Assembly: GCF_029227915.1 (NCBI RefSeq)
Contig: NC_079887.1
Span: 4,960,001 to 5,024,000 of the forward strand
Source of the DNA: Hydractinia symbiolongicarpus
Taxonomy: Eukaryota; Cnidaria; Hydrozoa; Anthoathecata; Hydractiniidae
Direction of reading: 5' to 3'
DNA length: 64,000 nt
Positions within the stretch are counted from its first letter, which is position 1. Each line of letters opens with the position of its first letter. This document shows, one piece after another, positions 1 through 11,964 of the stretch. The translations under genes and the position numbers were made by a program. The notes beneath the pieces are model-generated. The model was not told the origin of the DNA and did not search any database. It saw only the letters and a program-made list of their open reading frames with translations.

Positions 1-806
1 CTTGTAGTTTTCAAAAATGTTTCATTTTTGATGACACGCTTAATGAAAGAGGTTTACTCGCCGGCAAACGAAAACCCGCGATTTCCCGTAAATCCCGGGC
101 TTGGCCCGTAGAGTCGAATGTATACAAAGAAAGTACCCTGTGAGTAAACTCATTTCCAGAACGATTTTTTAAATTATTTTTTCACCACTAAAACGCATAA
201 GACTTGTAGGTTTCAAAAAAATTTTCATTTTTGATCAGACGCTGAATAAAAGAAGTTTAATCGCCGGCAAACGAAAACTCGCGATTTCCCGTGAATCCCG
301 GGCTTCGCCGGTATAGTCAAAAGTATACAAAGAAAGTACCCAGGGAGTAAACTCATTTCCTGAACGATTTTTTAAATTATTTTTTCACCACTAAAACGCA
401 TGAGACTTGTAGTTTTCAAAAATGTTTTCATTTTTGATGAGACGCTGAATAAAAGAAGTTTAAGCGCCGGCAAACGAAAACCCGCCATTTCCCGTAAACC
501 CCGGACTCGGCCCGTATAGTCAAAAGTATACAAAGAAAGTACCCAAGGAGTAAACTCATTTCCCGAACGATTTTTTATATTATTTTTTCACCACTAAAAG
601 GCATGAGACTTGTAGTTTTCAAAAATGGTTTTATTTTTGATGAGACTCTTAATAAAAGAGCTTTAATCGCCGGCAAACGAAAACCGCGATTTCCCGTAAA
701 TCCCGGGCTTGACCCGTAGAGTCAAAAGTATACAAAGAAAGTACCCAGGGAGTAAACTCATTTCCCGAACGATTTTTTATATTATTTTTTCACCACTAAA
801 ACGCAT

Positions 807-1009
807 GAGACTTGTAGTTTTCAAAAATGTTTTCATTTTTGATGACACGCCTAATGAAAGAGGTTTACTCGCCGGCAAACGAAAACCCGCGATTTCCCGT
901 AAATCCCGGGCTAGGCCCGTAGAGTCGAATGTATACAAAGAAAGCACCCTGTGAGTAAACTCATTTCCAGAACGATTTTTTAAATTATTTTTTCACCACT
1001 AAAACGCAT
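807..1009 (+). repeat. representative full-length monomer (D type)
   Basis: One complete 203-bp unit given as a reference. In order it holds the start motif 'gagacttgtag' (807-817), the hairpin (821-842), 'gatgacacg', the 'gccggc' palindrome, the GC-rich block with 'gatttcccgtaaat' and 'cccggg', 'gtcgaatgtatac', 'ccctgtgag', the A/T-only tract before 'caccac', and 'aaaacgcat', after which the next unit starts with 'aagacttgtagg'. The consensus has about 38% G+C, split into a GC-rich half and an AT-rich half. 203 is not a multiple of 3, so a reading frame shifts at every unit boundary, which argues against a coding origin. Confidence 0.95.
821..842 (+). other. conserved monomer hairpin, 9-bp stem and tttt loop (representative copy)
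   Basis: 'tcaaaaatg' at 821-829 and 'catttttga' at 834-842 are exact reverse complements separated by tttt. The element recurs at the same monomer position in most of the units. Common variants keep pairing or replace a pair with a G-T wobble: 'caaaagtg', 'cagaaatg' and 'ttaaaaatg'. Others break one or more pairs, such as 'caaaaacg' and the 'caaaaaaatttt' form near 216 and 1027. It could be a cruciform, a bent-DNA element, a protein-binding dyad or a hairpin in satellite transcripts; the sequence does not decide between these. Confidence 0.85.
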
Positions 1010-1617
1010 AAGACTTGTAGGTTTCAAAAAAATTTTCATTTTTGATCAGACGCTGAATAAAAGAAGTTTAATCGCCGGCAAACGAAAACTCGCGATTTCC
1101 CGTGAATCCCGGGCTTGGCCGGTATAGTCAAAAGTATACAAAGAAAGTACCCAGGGAGTAAACTCATTTCCTGAACGATTTTTTAAATTATTTTTTCACC
1201 ACTGAAACGCATGAGACTTGTAGTTTTCAAAAATGTTTTCATTTTTGATGAGACGCTGAATAAAAGAAGTTTAATCTCCGGCAAACGAAAACCCGCCATT
1301 TCCCGTAAACCCCGGACTCGGCCCGTATAGTCAAAAGTATACAAAGAAAGTACCCAAGGAGTAAACTCATTTCCCGAACGATTTTTTATATTATTTTTTC
1401 ACCACTAAAAGGCATGAGACTTGTAGTTTTCAAAAATGGTTTTATTTTTGATGAGACTCTTAATAAAAGAGGTTTAATCGCCGGCAAACGAAAACCCGCG
1501 ATTTCCCGTAAATCCCGGGCTTGGCCCGTAGAGTCGAATGTATACAAAGAAAGTACCCTGTGAGTAAACTCATTTCCAGAACGATTTTTAAATTATTTTT
1601 TCACCACTAAAACGCAT

Positions 1618-3645
1618 AAGACTTGTAGGTTTCAAAAATGTTTTTATTTTTGATCAGACGCTGAATAAAAGAAGTTTAATCGCCGGCAAACGAAAACTCG
1701 CGATTTCCCGTAAATCCCGGGCTTGGCCGGTATAGTCAAAAGTATACAAAGAAAGTACCCAGGGAGTAAACTCATTTCCTGAACGATTTTTTAAATTATT
1801 TTTTCACCACTAAAACGCATGAGACTTGTAGTTTTCAAAAATGTTTTCATTTTTGATGACACGCTTAATGAAAGAGGTTTAATCGCCGGCAAACGAAAAC
1901 CCGCGATTTTCCGTAAATCCCGGGCTTGGCCCGTAGAGTCGAATGTATACAAAGAAAGTACCCTGTGAGTAAACTCATTTCCAGAACGATTTTTTAAATT
2001 ATTTTTTCACCACTAAAACGCATAAGACTTGTAGGTTTCAAAAATGTTTTCATTTTTGATCAAACGCTGAATAAAAGAAGTTTAATCGCCGGCAAACGAA
2101 AACTCGCGATTTCCCGTAAATCCCGGGCTTGGCCGGTATAGTCAAAAGTATACAAAGAAAGTACCCAGGGAGTAAACTTATTTCCCGAACGATTTTTTAA
2201 ATTATTTTTTCACCACTAAAACGCATGAGACTTGTAGTTTTCAAAAGTGTTTTCATTTTTAAAGAGACGCTGAATAAAAAAAGTTTTATCGCCGGCAAAG
2301 GAAAACTCGCGATTTCCCGTAAATCCCGGGCTTGGCCCGTATAGTTGAATTTATAAAAAGAAAGTACCCAGGGAGTAAACTCATTTCCAAAACGATTTTT
2401 TAAAGTATCTTTTCACCACTAAAACGCATAAGACTTGTAGGTTTCAAAAATGTTTTCATTTTTGATCAGACGCTGAATAAAAGAAGTTTAATCGCCGGCA
2501 AACGAAAACTCGCGATTTCCCGTAAATCCCGGGCTTGGCCGGTATAGTCAAAAGTATACAAAGAAAGTACCCTGTGAGTAAACTCATTTCCAGAACGATT
2601 TTTTAAATTATTTTTTCACCACTAAAACGCATAAGACTTGTAGGTTTCAAAAATGTTTTCATTTTTGATCAGACGCTGAATAAAAGAAGTTTAATCGCCG
2701 GCAAACGAAAACTCGCGATTTCCCGTAAATCCCGGGCTTGGCCGGTATAGTCAAAAGTATACAAAGAAAGTACCCTGTGAGTAAACTCATTTCCTGAACG
2801 ATTTTTTGAATTATTTTTTCACCACTAAAACGCATGAGACTTGTAGTTTTCAAAAATGTTTTCATTTTTGATGACACGCTTAATGAAAGAGGTTTAATCG
2901 CCGGCAAACGAAAACCCGCGATTTTCCGTAAATCCCGGGCTTGGCCCGTAGAGTCGAATGTATACAAAGAAAGTACCCTGTGAGTAAACTCATTTCCAGA
3001 ACGATTTTTTAAATTATTTTTTCACCACTAAAACGCATAAGACTTGTAGGTTTCAAAAATGTTTTCATTTTTGATCAGACGCTGAATAAAAGAAGTTTAA
3101 TCGCCGGCAAACGAAAACTCGCGATTTCCCGTAAATCCCGGGCTTGGCCGGTATAGTCAAAAGTATACAAAGAAAGTACCCAGGGAGTAAACTTATTTCC
3201 CGAACGATTTTTTAAATTATTTTTTCACCACTAAAACGCATGAGACTTGTAGTTTTCAAATGTGTTTTCATTTTTGATAAGACGCTGAATAAAGGAAGTT
3301 TTATCGCCGGCAAAGGAAAACTCGCGATTTCCCGTAAATCCCGGGCTTGGCCCGTATAGTTGAATTTATATAAAGAAAGTACCCAGGGAGTAAACTCATT
3401 TCCAAAACGATTTTTTAAAGTATTTTTTCACCACTAAAACGCATAAGACTTGTAGGTTTCAAAAATGTTTTCATTTTTGATCAGACGCTGAATAAAAGAA
3501 GTTTAATCGCCGGCAAACGAAAACTCGCGATTTCCCGTAAATCCCGGGCTTGGCCGGTATAGTCAAGTATACAAAGAAAGTACCCAGGGAGTAAACTTAT
3601 TTGCCGAACGATTTTTTAAATTATTTTTTCACCACTAAAACGCAT
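1618..3645 (+). repeat. 5-mer HOR (D-B-E-B-B), one and four-fifths copies
   Basis: After one B monomer (1618-1820), the order D, B, E, B, B occupies 1821-2835, and D, B, E, B follows at 2836-3645, an offset of 1015 bp (5 x 203). E is marked by 'caaaagtg' or 'caaatgtg', 'gttttatcg', 'caaaggaaaactcg' and 'gttgaattta'. The run D-B-E-B recurs at 5877-6688. A 2-bp deletion ('gtcaagtatac' for 'gtcaaaagtatac') makes the 3445-3645 unit 201 bp. Confidence 0.8.
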
Positions 3646-4051
3646 GAGACTTGTAGTTTTCAAAAGTGTTTTCATTTTTGATGAGACGCTGAATAAAAGA
3701 AGTTTAATCGCCGGCAAACGAAAACCCGCGATTTCCCGTAAATCCCGGGCTTGACCCGTAGAGTCAAAAGTATACAAAGAAAGTACCCAGGGAGTAAACT
3801 CATTTCCCGAACGATTTTTTATATTATTTTTTCACCACTAAAACGCATGAGACTTGTAGTTTTCAAAAATGGTTTCATTTTTGATGAGACGCTTAATAAA
3901 AGAGGTTTAATCGCCGGCAAACGAAAACCCGCGATTTCCCGTTAATCCCGAGCTTGGCCTGTATAGTCGAATGTATACAAAGAAAGTACCCAGGAAGTAA
4001 ACTCATTTCCCTAACGATTTTTTAAATTTTTTTTTCACCACTAAAACGCAT
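3646..4051 (+). repeat. two unclassified mosaic monomers
   Basis: Two 203-bp units join the 5-mer block to the next 4-mer block. The first starts like the 'caaaagtg' types and ends with 'gacccgtagagtcaaaag'. The second starts like F ('atggtttcattttt') but carries 'cttaataaaagagg' and 'ttaatcccgagc'. Nothing else is present. Confidence 0.7.
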
Positions 4052-5673
4052 GAGACTTGTAGTTTTCAAAAATGTTTTCATTTTTGATGACACGCTTAAT
4101 GAAAGAGGTTTACTCGCCGGCAAACGAAAACCCGCGATTTCCCGTAAATCCCGGGCTTGGCCCGTAGAATCGAATGTATACAAAGAAAGTACCCTGTGAG
4201 TAAACTCATTTCCAGAACGATTTTTTAAATTATTTTTTCACCACTAAAACGCATAAGACTTGTAGGTTTCAAAAAAATTTTCATTTTTGATCAGACGCTG
4301 AATAAAAGAAGTTTAATCGCCGGCAAACAAAAACTCGCGATTTCCCGTGAATCCCGGGCTTGGCCGGTATAGTCAAAAGTATACAAAGAAAGTACCCAGG
4401 GAGTAAACTCATTTCCTGAACGATTTTTTAAATTATTTTTTCACCACTAAAACGCATGAGACTTGTAGTTTTCAAAAATGTTTTCATTTTTGATGAGACG
4501 CTGAATTAAAGAAGTTTAATCGCCGGCAAACGAAAACCCGCCATTTCCCGTAAACCCCGGACTCGGCCCGTATAGTCAAAAGTATACAAAGAAAGTACCC
4601 AAGGAGTAAACTCATTTCCCGAACGATTTTTTATATTATTTTTTCACCACTAAAAGGCATGAGACTTGTAGTTTTCAAAAATGGTTTCATTTTTGATGAG
4701 ACTCTTAATAAAAGAGGTTTAATCGCCGGCAAACGAAAACCCGCGATTTCCCGTAAATCCCGGGCTTGGCCCGTAGAGTCGAATGTATACAAAGAAAGTA
4801 CCCAGGGAGTAAACTCATTTCCTGAACGATTTTTTAAATTATTTTTTCACCACTAAAACCCATGAGACTTGTAGTTTTCAAAAATGTTTTCATTTTTGAT
4901 GACACGCTTAATGAAAGAGGTTTAATCGCCGGCAAACGAAAACCCGCGATTTTCCGTAAATCCCGGGCTTGGCCGTAGAGTCGAATGTATACAAAGAAAG
5001 TACCCTGTGAGTAAACTCATTTCCAGAACGATTTTTTAAATTATTTTTTCACCACTAAAACGCATAAGACTTGTAGGTTTCAAAAATGTTTTCATTTTTG
5101 ATCAGACGCTGAATAAAAGAAGTTTAATCGCCGGCAAACGAAAACTCGCGATTTCCCGTAAATCCCGGACTTGGCCGGTATAGTCAAAAGTATACAAAGA
5201 AAGTACCCAGGGAGTAAACTTATTTCCCGAACGATTTTTTAAATTATTTTTTCACCACTAAAACGCATGAGACTTGTAGTTTTCAAAAATGTTTTCATTT
5301 TTGATGAGACGCTGAATAAAAGAAGTTTAATCGCCAGCAAACGAAAACCCGCCATTTCCCGTAAACCCCGGACTCGGCCCGTATAGTCAAAAGTATACAA
5401 AGAAAGTACCCAAGGAGTAAACTCATTTCCCGAACGATTTTTTATATTATTTTTTCACCACTAAAAGGCATGAGACTTGTAGTTTTCAAAAATGGTTTCA
5501 TTTTTGATGAGACTCTTAATAAAAGAGGTTTAATCGCCGGCAAACGAAAACCCGCGATTTCCCGTAAATCCCGGGCTTGGCCGTAGAGTCGAATGTATAC
5601 AAAGAAAGTACCCTGTGAGTAAACTCATTTCCAGAACAATTTTTTAAATTATTTTTTCACCACTAAAACGCAT
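4052..5673 (+). repeat. 4-mer HOR (D-B-C-F), third and fourth copies
   Basis: The D-B-C-F order seen at 1-1617 returns at 4052-4863 and 4864-5673. Copy 3 shares the rare D variant 'tttactcgcc' and the B variant 'aaaaaaatttt' with copies 1 and 2. Copy 4 carries the commoner forms. One-base deletions ('ggccgtag' for 'ggcccgtag') shorten two units to 202 bp. The separation of about 4 kb indicates that the 5-mer block was inserted into or expanded within a 4-mer array, or the reverse. Confidence 0.82.
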
Positions 5674-7905
5674 AAGACTTGTAGGTTTCAAAAATGTTTT
5701 CATTTTTGATCAGACGCTGAATAAAAGAAGTTTAATCGCCGGCAAACGAAAACTCGCGATTTCCCGTAAATCTCGGGCTTGGCCGGTATAGTCAAAAGTA
5801 TACAAAGAAAGTACCCAGGGAGTAAACTCATTTCCTGAACGATTTTTTAAATTATTTTTTCACCACTAAAACGCATGAGACTTGTAGTTTTCAAAAATGT
5901 TTTCATTTTTGATGACACGCTTAATGAAAGAGGTTTAATCGCCGGCAAACGAAAACCCGCGATTTTCCGTAAATCCCGGGCTTGGCCCGTAGAGTCGAAT
6001 GTATACAAAGAAAGTACCCTGTGAGTAAACTCATTTCCAGAACGATTTTTTAAATTATTTTTTCACCACTAAAACGCATAAGACTTGTAGGTTTCAAAAA
6101 TGTTTTCATTTTTGATCAGACGCTGAATAAAAGAAGTTTAATCGCCGGCAAACGAAAATTCGCGATTTCCCGTAAATCCCGGGCTTGGCCGGTATAGTCA
6201 AAAGTATACAAAGAAAGTACCCAGGGATTAAACTTATTTCCCGAACGATTTTTTAAATTATTTTTTCACCACTAAAACGCATGAGACTTGTAGTTTTCAA
6301 AAGTGTTTTCATTTTTGATGAGACGCTGAATAAAGGAAGTTTTATCGCCGGCAAAGGAAAACTCGCGATTTCCCGTAAATCCCGGGCTTGGCCCGTATAG
6401 TTGAATTTATATAAAGAAAGTACCCAGGGAGTAAACTCATTTCCAAAACGATTTTTTAAAGTATTTTTTCACCACTAAAACGCATAAGACTTGTAGGTTT
6501 CAAAAATGTTTTCATTTTTGATCAGACGCTGAATAAAAGAAGTTTAATCGCCGGCAAACGAAAACTCGCGATTTCCCGTAAATCCCGGGCTTGGCCGGTA
6601 TAGTCAAAAGTATACAAAGAAAGTACCCAGGGAGTAAACTCATTTCCTGAACGATTTTTTAAATTATTTTTTCACCACTAAAACGCATGAGCCTTTTAGT
6701 TTTCAAAAACGTTTTCATTTTTGATGACACGCTTAATGAAAGAGGTTTAATCGCCGGCAAACGAAAACCCGCGATTTCCCGTAAATCCCGGGCTTGGCCG
6801 TAGAGTCGAATGTATACAAAGAAAGTACCCTGTGAGTAAACTCATTTCCAGAACGATTTTTTAAATTATTTTTTCACCATTAAAACGCATAAGACTTGTA
6901 GGTTTCAAAAATGTTTTCATTTTTGATCAGACGCTGAATAAAAGAAGTTTAATCGCCGGCAAACGAAAACTCGCGATTTCCCGTAAATCCCGGGCTTGGC
7001 CGGTATAGTCAAAAGTATACAAAGAAAGTACCCAGGGAGTAAACTTATTTCCCGAACGATTTTTTAAATTATTTTTTCACCACTAAAACGCATGAGACTT
7101 GTAGTTTTCAAAAGTGTTTTCATTTTTGATGAGACGCTGAATAAAAGAGGTTTAATCGCCGGCAAACGAAAACCCGCGATTTCCCATAAATCCCGGGCTT
7201 GGCCCGTAGAGTCGAATGTATACAAAGAAAGTACCCTGAGAGTAAACTCATTTCCAGAACGATTTTTTAAATTATTTTTTCACCACTAAAACGCATAAGA
7301 CTTGTAGGTTTCAAAAATGTTTTCATTTTTGATCAGACGCTGAATAAAAGAAGTATAATCGCCGGCAAACGAAAACCCGCGATTTCCCGTAAATCCCGGG
7401 CTTGGCCCGTAGAGTCGAATGTATACAAAGAAAGTACCCTGTGAGTAAACTCATTTCCAGAACGATTTTTTAAATTATTTTTTCACCACTAAAACGCATA
7501 AGACTTGTAGGTTTCAAAAATGTTTTCATTTTTGATCAGACGCTGAATAAAAGAAGTATAATCGCCGGCAAACGAAAACCCGCGATTTCCCGTAAATCCC
7601 GGGCTTGGCCCGTAGAGTCGAATGTATACAAAGAAAGTACCCTGTGAGTAAACTCGTTTCCAGAACGATTTTTTAAATTATTTTTTCACCACTAAAACGC
7701 ATAAGACTTGTAGGCTTCAAAAATGTTTTCATTTTTGATCAGACGCTGAATAAAAGAAGTTTAATCGCCGGCAAACGAAAACTCGCGATTTCCCGTAAAT
7801 CCCGGGCTTGGCCGGTATAGTCAAAAGTATACAAAGAAAGTACCCAGGGAGTAAACTCATTTCCTGAACGATTTTTTAAATTATTTTTTCACCACCAAAA
7901 CGCAT
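5674..7905 (+). repeat. D/B alternating dimeric stretch
   Basis: Eleven monomers in which nearly every second unit is B-type, alternating with D, E or D' ('gagcctt' start) units. It contains another D-B-E-B run at 5877-6688. Two adjacent units at 7297-7499 and 7500-7702 share the private change 'agtataatcg' and are otherwise almost identical, a single-monomer tandem duplication. Confidence 0.78.
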
Positions 7906-10900
7906 GAGCCTTGTAGTTTTCAAAAATGTTTTCATTTTTGATGACACGCTTAATGAAAGAGGTTTAATCGCCGGCAAACGAAAACCCGGGATTTCCCGTA
8001 AATCCCGGGCTTGGCCCGTAGAGTCGAATGTATACAAAGAAAGTACCCTGTGAGTAAACTCATTTCCAGAACGATTTTTTAAATTATTTTTTCACCACTA
8101 AAACGCATAAGACTTGTAGGTTTCAAAAATGTTTTCATTTTTGATCAGACGCTGAATAAAAGAAGTTTAATCGCCGGCAAACGAAAACTCGCGATTTCCC
8201 GTAAATCCCGGGCTTGGCGGTATAGTCAAAAGTATACAAAGAAAGTACCCAGGGAGTAAACTTATTTCCCGAACGATTTTTTAAATTATTTTTTCACCAC
8301 TAAAACGCATGAGACTTGTAGTTTTCAAAAGTGTTTTCATTTTTGATGAGACGCTGAATAAAAGAAGTTTTATCGCCGGCAAACGAAAACCCGCGATTTC
8401 CCGTAAATCCCGGGCTTGGCCGGTATAGTCAAAAGTATACAAAGAAAGTACCCAGGGAGTAAACTTATTTCCCGAACGATTTTTTAAATTATTTTTTCAC
8501 CACTAAAACGCATGAGACTTGTAGTTTTTAAAAGTGTTTTCATTTTTGATGAGACGCTGAATAAAAGAAGTTTTATCGCCGGCAAACGAAAACCCGCGAT
8601 TTCCCCTAAATCCCGGACTTGGCCCGTATAGTTTAATGTATATAAAGAAAGTACCCAGGAAGTAAACTCATTTCCAAAACGATTTTTTATATTATTATTT
8701 CACCCCTATAGCCCATGAGACTTGTAGTTTTTAAAAATGTTTTCATTTTTGAAGAGACGCTGAATAAAAGAAGTTTAATCGCCGGCAAACGAAAACTCGC
8801 GATTTCCCGTAAATCCCGGGCTTGGTCGGTATAGTCAAAAGTATACAAAGAAAGTACCCAGGGAGTAAACTCATTTCCAGAACGATTTTTTAAATTATTT
8901 TTTCACCACTAAAACGCATAAGACTTGTAGGTTTCAAAAATGTTTTCATTTTTGATCAGACGCTGAATAAAAGAAGTTTAATCGCCGGCAAACGAAAACT
9001 CGCGATTTCCCGTAAATCCTGGGCTTGGCCGGTATAGTCAAAAGTATACAAAGAAAGTACCCAGGGAGTAAACTTATTTCCCGAACGATTTTTTAAATTA
9101 TTTTTTCACCACTAAAACGCATGAGACTTGTAGTTTTCAAAAGTGTTTTCATTTTTGATGAGACGCTGAATAAAAGAAGTTTTATCGCCGGCAAACGAAA
9201 ACCCGCGATTTCCCGTAAATCCCGGGCTTGGCCGGTATAGTCAAAAGTATACAAAGAAAGTACCCAGGGAGTAAACTTATTTCCCGAACGATTTTTTAAA
9301 TTATTTTTTCACCACTAAAACGCATGAGACTTGTAGTTTTCAAAAGTGTTTTCATTTTTGATGAGACGCTGAATAAAAGAAGTTTTATCGCCGGCAAACG
9401 AAAACCCGCGATTTCCCGTAAATCCCGGGCTTTGCCGGTATAGTCAAAAGTATACAAAGAAAGTACCCAGGGAGTAAACTTATTTCCCGAACGTTTTTTT
9501 AAATTATTTTTTCACCACTAAAACGCATGAGACTTGTAGTTTTCAAAAGTGTTTTCATTTTTGATGAGACGCTGAATAAAAGAAGTTTTATCGCCGGCAA
9601 ACGAAAACCCGCGATTTCCCGTAAATCCCGGGCTTGGCCCGTATAGTTTAATGTATATAAAGAAAGTACCCAGGAAGTAAACTCATTTCCAAAACGATTT
9701 TTTATATTATTATTTCACCCCTAAAGCCCATGAGACTTGTAGTTTTTAAAAATGTTTTCATTTTTGAAGAGACGCTGAATAAAAGAAGTTTAATCGCCGG
9801 CAAACGAAAACTCGCGATTTCCCGTAAATCCCGGGCTTGGTCGGTATAGTCAAAAGTATACAAAGAAAGTACCCAGGGAGTAAACTCATTTCCTGAACGA
9901 TTTTTTAAATTATTTTTTCACCACCAAAACGCATGAGCCTTGTAGTTTTCAAAAATGTTTTCATTTTTGATGACACGCTTAATGAAAGAGGTTTAATCGC
10001 CGGCAAACGAAAACCCGGGATTTCCCGTAAATCCCGGGCTTGGCCCGTAGAGTCGAATGTATACAAAGAAAGTACCCTGTGAGTAAACTCATTTCCAGAA
10101 CGATTTTTTAAATTATTTTTTCACCACTAAAACGCATAAGACTTGTAGGTTTCAAAAATGTTTTCATTTTTGATCAGACGCTGAATAAAAGAAGTTTAAT
10201 CGCCGGCAAACGAAAACTCGCGATTTCCCGTAAATCCTGGGCTTGGCCGGTATAGTCAAAAGTATACAAAGAAAGTACCCAGGGAGTAAACTTATTTCCC
10301 GAACGATTTTTTAAATTATTTTTTCACCACTAAAACGCATGAGACTTGTAGTTTTCAAAAGTGTTTTCATTTTTGATGAGACGCTGAATAAAAGAAGTTT
10401 TATCGCCGGCAAACGAAAACCCGCGATTTCCCGTAAATCCCGGGCTTGGCCGGTATAGTCAAAAGTATACAAAGAAAGTACCCAGGGAGTAAACTTATTT
10501 CCCGAACGATTTTTTAAATTATTTTTTCACCACTAAAACGCATGAGACTTGTAGTTTTCAAAAGTGTTTTCATTTTTGATGAGACGCTGAATAAAAGAAG
10601 TTTTATCGCCGGCAAACGAAAACCCGCGATTTCCCGTAAATCCCGGGCTTGGCCGGTATAGTCAAAAGTATACAAAGAAAGTACCCAGGGAGTAAACTTA
10701 TTTCCCGAACGATTTTTTAAATTATTTTTTCACAACTAAAACGCATGAGACTTGTAGTTTTCAAAAGTGTTTTCATTTTTGATGAGACGCTGAATAAAAG
10801 AAGTTTTATCGCCGGCAAACGAAAACCCGCGATTTCCCGTAAATCCCGGGCTTGGCCCGTATAGTTTAATGTATATAAAGAAAGTACCCAGGAAGTAAAC

Positions 10901-11152
10901 TCATTTCCAAAACGATTTTTTATATTATTATTTCACCCCTAAAGCCCATGAGACTTGTAGTTTTTAAAAATGTTTTCATTTTTGAAGAGACGCTGAATAA
11001 AAGAAGTTTAATCGCCGGCAAACGAAAACCTGCGATTTCCCGTAAATCCCGGACTCGGCCCGTATAGTCAAAAGTATACAAAGAAAGTACCCTGTGAGTA
11101 AACTCATTTCCAGAACGATTTTTTAAATTATTTTTTCACCACTAAAACGCAT
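7906..11152 (+). repeat. 6-mer HOR (D'-B-G-G-G'-H), three copies of differing completeness
   Basis: D' has 'gagccttgtag' and 'aacccgggattt'; G has 'caaaagtg', 'gttttatcg' and 'ccggtatagtc'; G' ends 'gtttaatgtatataaag' and 'cacccctaaagcccat'; H has 'tttttgaagagacg'. Copies are 7906-8919 (one G missing), 8920-9934 (D' missing) and 9935-11152 (complete). The private change 'aatcctgggc' occurs at 9015 and 10233, exactly 1218 bp (6 x 203) apart. The missing whole monomers indicate in-register gains and losses. Confidence 0.85.
7985..8009 (+). other. second dyad of the monomer, perfect form (10-bp arms, 5-nt loop)
   Basis: 'cccgggattt' (7985-7994), loop cccgt, then 'aaatcccggg' (8000-8009) form a perfect inverted repeat. 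The same perfect form recurs at 10014-10038. Most other monomers have 'cccgcgattt' in the left arm, which pairs at 9 of 10 positions. Monomers with 'cccgccattt' and 'aaaccccgga' lose much of the stem, so this dyad is less constrained than the first hairpin. Confidence 0.75.
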
Positions 11153-11964
11153 AAGACTTGTAGGTTTCAAAAGTGTTTTCATTTTTGAAGAGACGCTGAA
11201 TAAAAGAAGTTTAATCGCCGGCAAACGAAAACCTGCGATTTCTCGTAAATCCCGGACTCGGCCCGTATAGTCAAAAGTCTACAAAGAAAGTAACCAGGGA
11301 GTAAACTTATTTCCCGAACGATTTTTTAAATTATTTTTTCACCCCTAAAGCCCATGAGACTTGTAGTTTTCAGAAATGTTTTCATTTTTGAAAAGACGCT
11401 GAATAAAAGAAGTTTAATCGCCGGCAAACGAAAACTAGCGATTTCCCGTAAATCCCGGGCTTGGCCGGTATAGTCAAAAGTATACAAAGAAAGTACCCAG
11501 GGAGTAAACTCATTTCCTGAACGATTTTTTAAATTATTTTTTCACCACTAAAACGCATGAGACTTGTAGTTTTCAAAAATGTTTTCATTTTTGATGACAC
11601 GCTTAATGAAAGAGGTTTAATCGCCGGCAAACGAAAACCCGCGATTTTCCGTAAATCCCGGGCTTGGCCCGTAGAGTCGAATGTATACAAAGAAAGTACC
11701 CTGTGAGTAAACTCATTTCCAGAACGATTTTTTACATTATTTTTTCACCACTAAAACGCATAAGACTTGTAGGTTTCAAATATGTTTTCATTTTTGATCA
11801 GACGCTGAATAAAAGAAGTTTAATCGCCGGCAAACGAAAATTTGCGATTTCCCGTAAATCCCGGGCTTGGCCGGTATAGTCAAAAGTATACAAAGAAAGT
11901 ACCCAGGGAGTAAACTTATTTCCCGAACGATTTTTTAAATTAGTTTTTCACCACTAAAACGCAT
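11153..11964 (+). repeat. four mosaic satellite monomers
   Basis: Two units with 'gaagagacg' or 'gaaaagacg' after the hairpin are followed by a D unit and a B unit with the private hairpin variant 'caaatatg' (near 11778). That last unit matters because its variant recurs in the truncated unit at 12574. No higher-order period is visible here. Confidence 0.75.

Larger units (their letters stand above)
1..1617 (+). repeat. 4-mer HOR (D-B-C-F), two copies
   Basis: Four distinguishable monomers repeat in order: D ('gatgacacg', 'tttactcgcc', 'ccctgtgag'), B ('aagacttgtagg', 'aaaaaaatttt', 'gatcagacg'), C ('cccgccattt', 'aaaccccggactcgg', 'cccaaggag') and F ('gactcttaataaaag'). The copies are 1-806 (missing its first 4 bases) and 807-1617, offset about 811 bp. 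The last unit of copy 2 is a hybrid: it starts as F and ends with the D-type 'gtcgaatg ... ccctgtgag', showing a switch inside a monomer. Confidence 0.85.

Noticed and set aside
821-842. Rho-independent terminator (hairpin followed by T-rich sequence)
   Set aside because: The stem is A/T-rich with only two G-C pairs, and the T run lies inside the arm, not after it. The context is a eukaryotic satellite, with no gene upstream.
2659-2967. Minus-strand open frame of 102 codons, the longest in the window
   Set aside because: It spans one and a half satellite monomers, shares its sequence with many other short frames at the same monomer position, and has no domain, no neighbours and no codon signal. 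203 is not divisible by 3, so frames cannot stay open over several units.
9710-9731. Plant-type telomere motif 'ccctaaa' in 'cacccctaaagcccat'
   Set aside because: Only one copy of the heptamer occurs per affected monomer, never in tandem. It is a point-mutation variant of the usual 'caccactaaaacgcat'.
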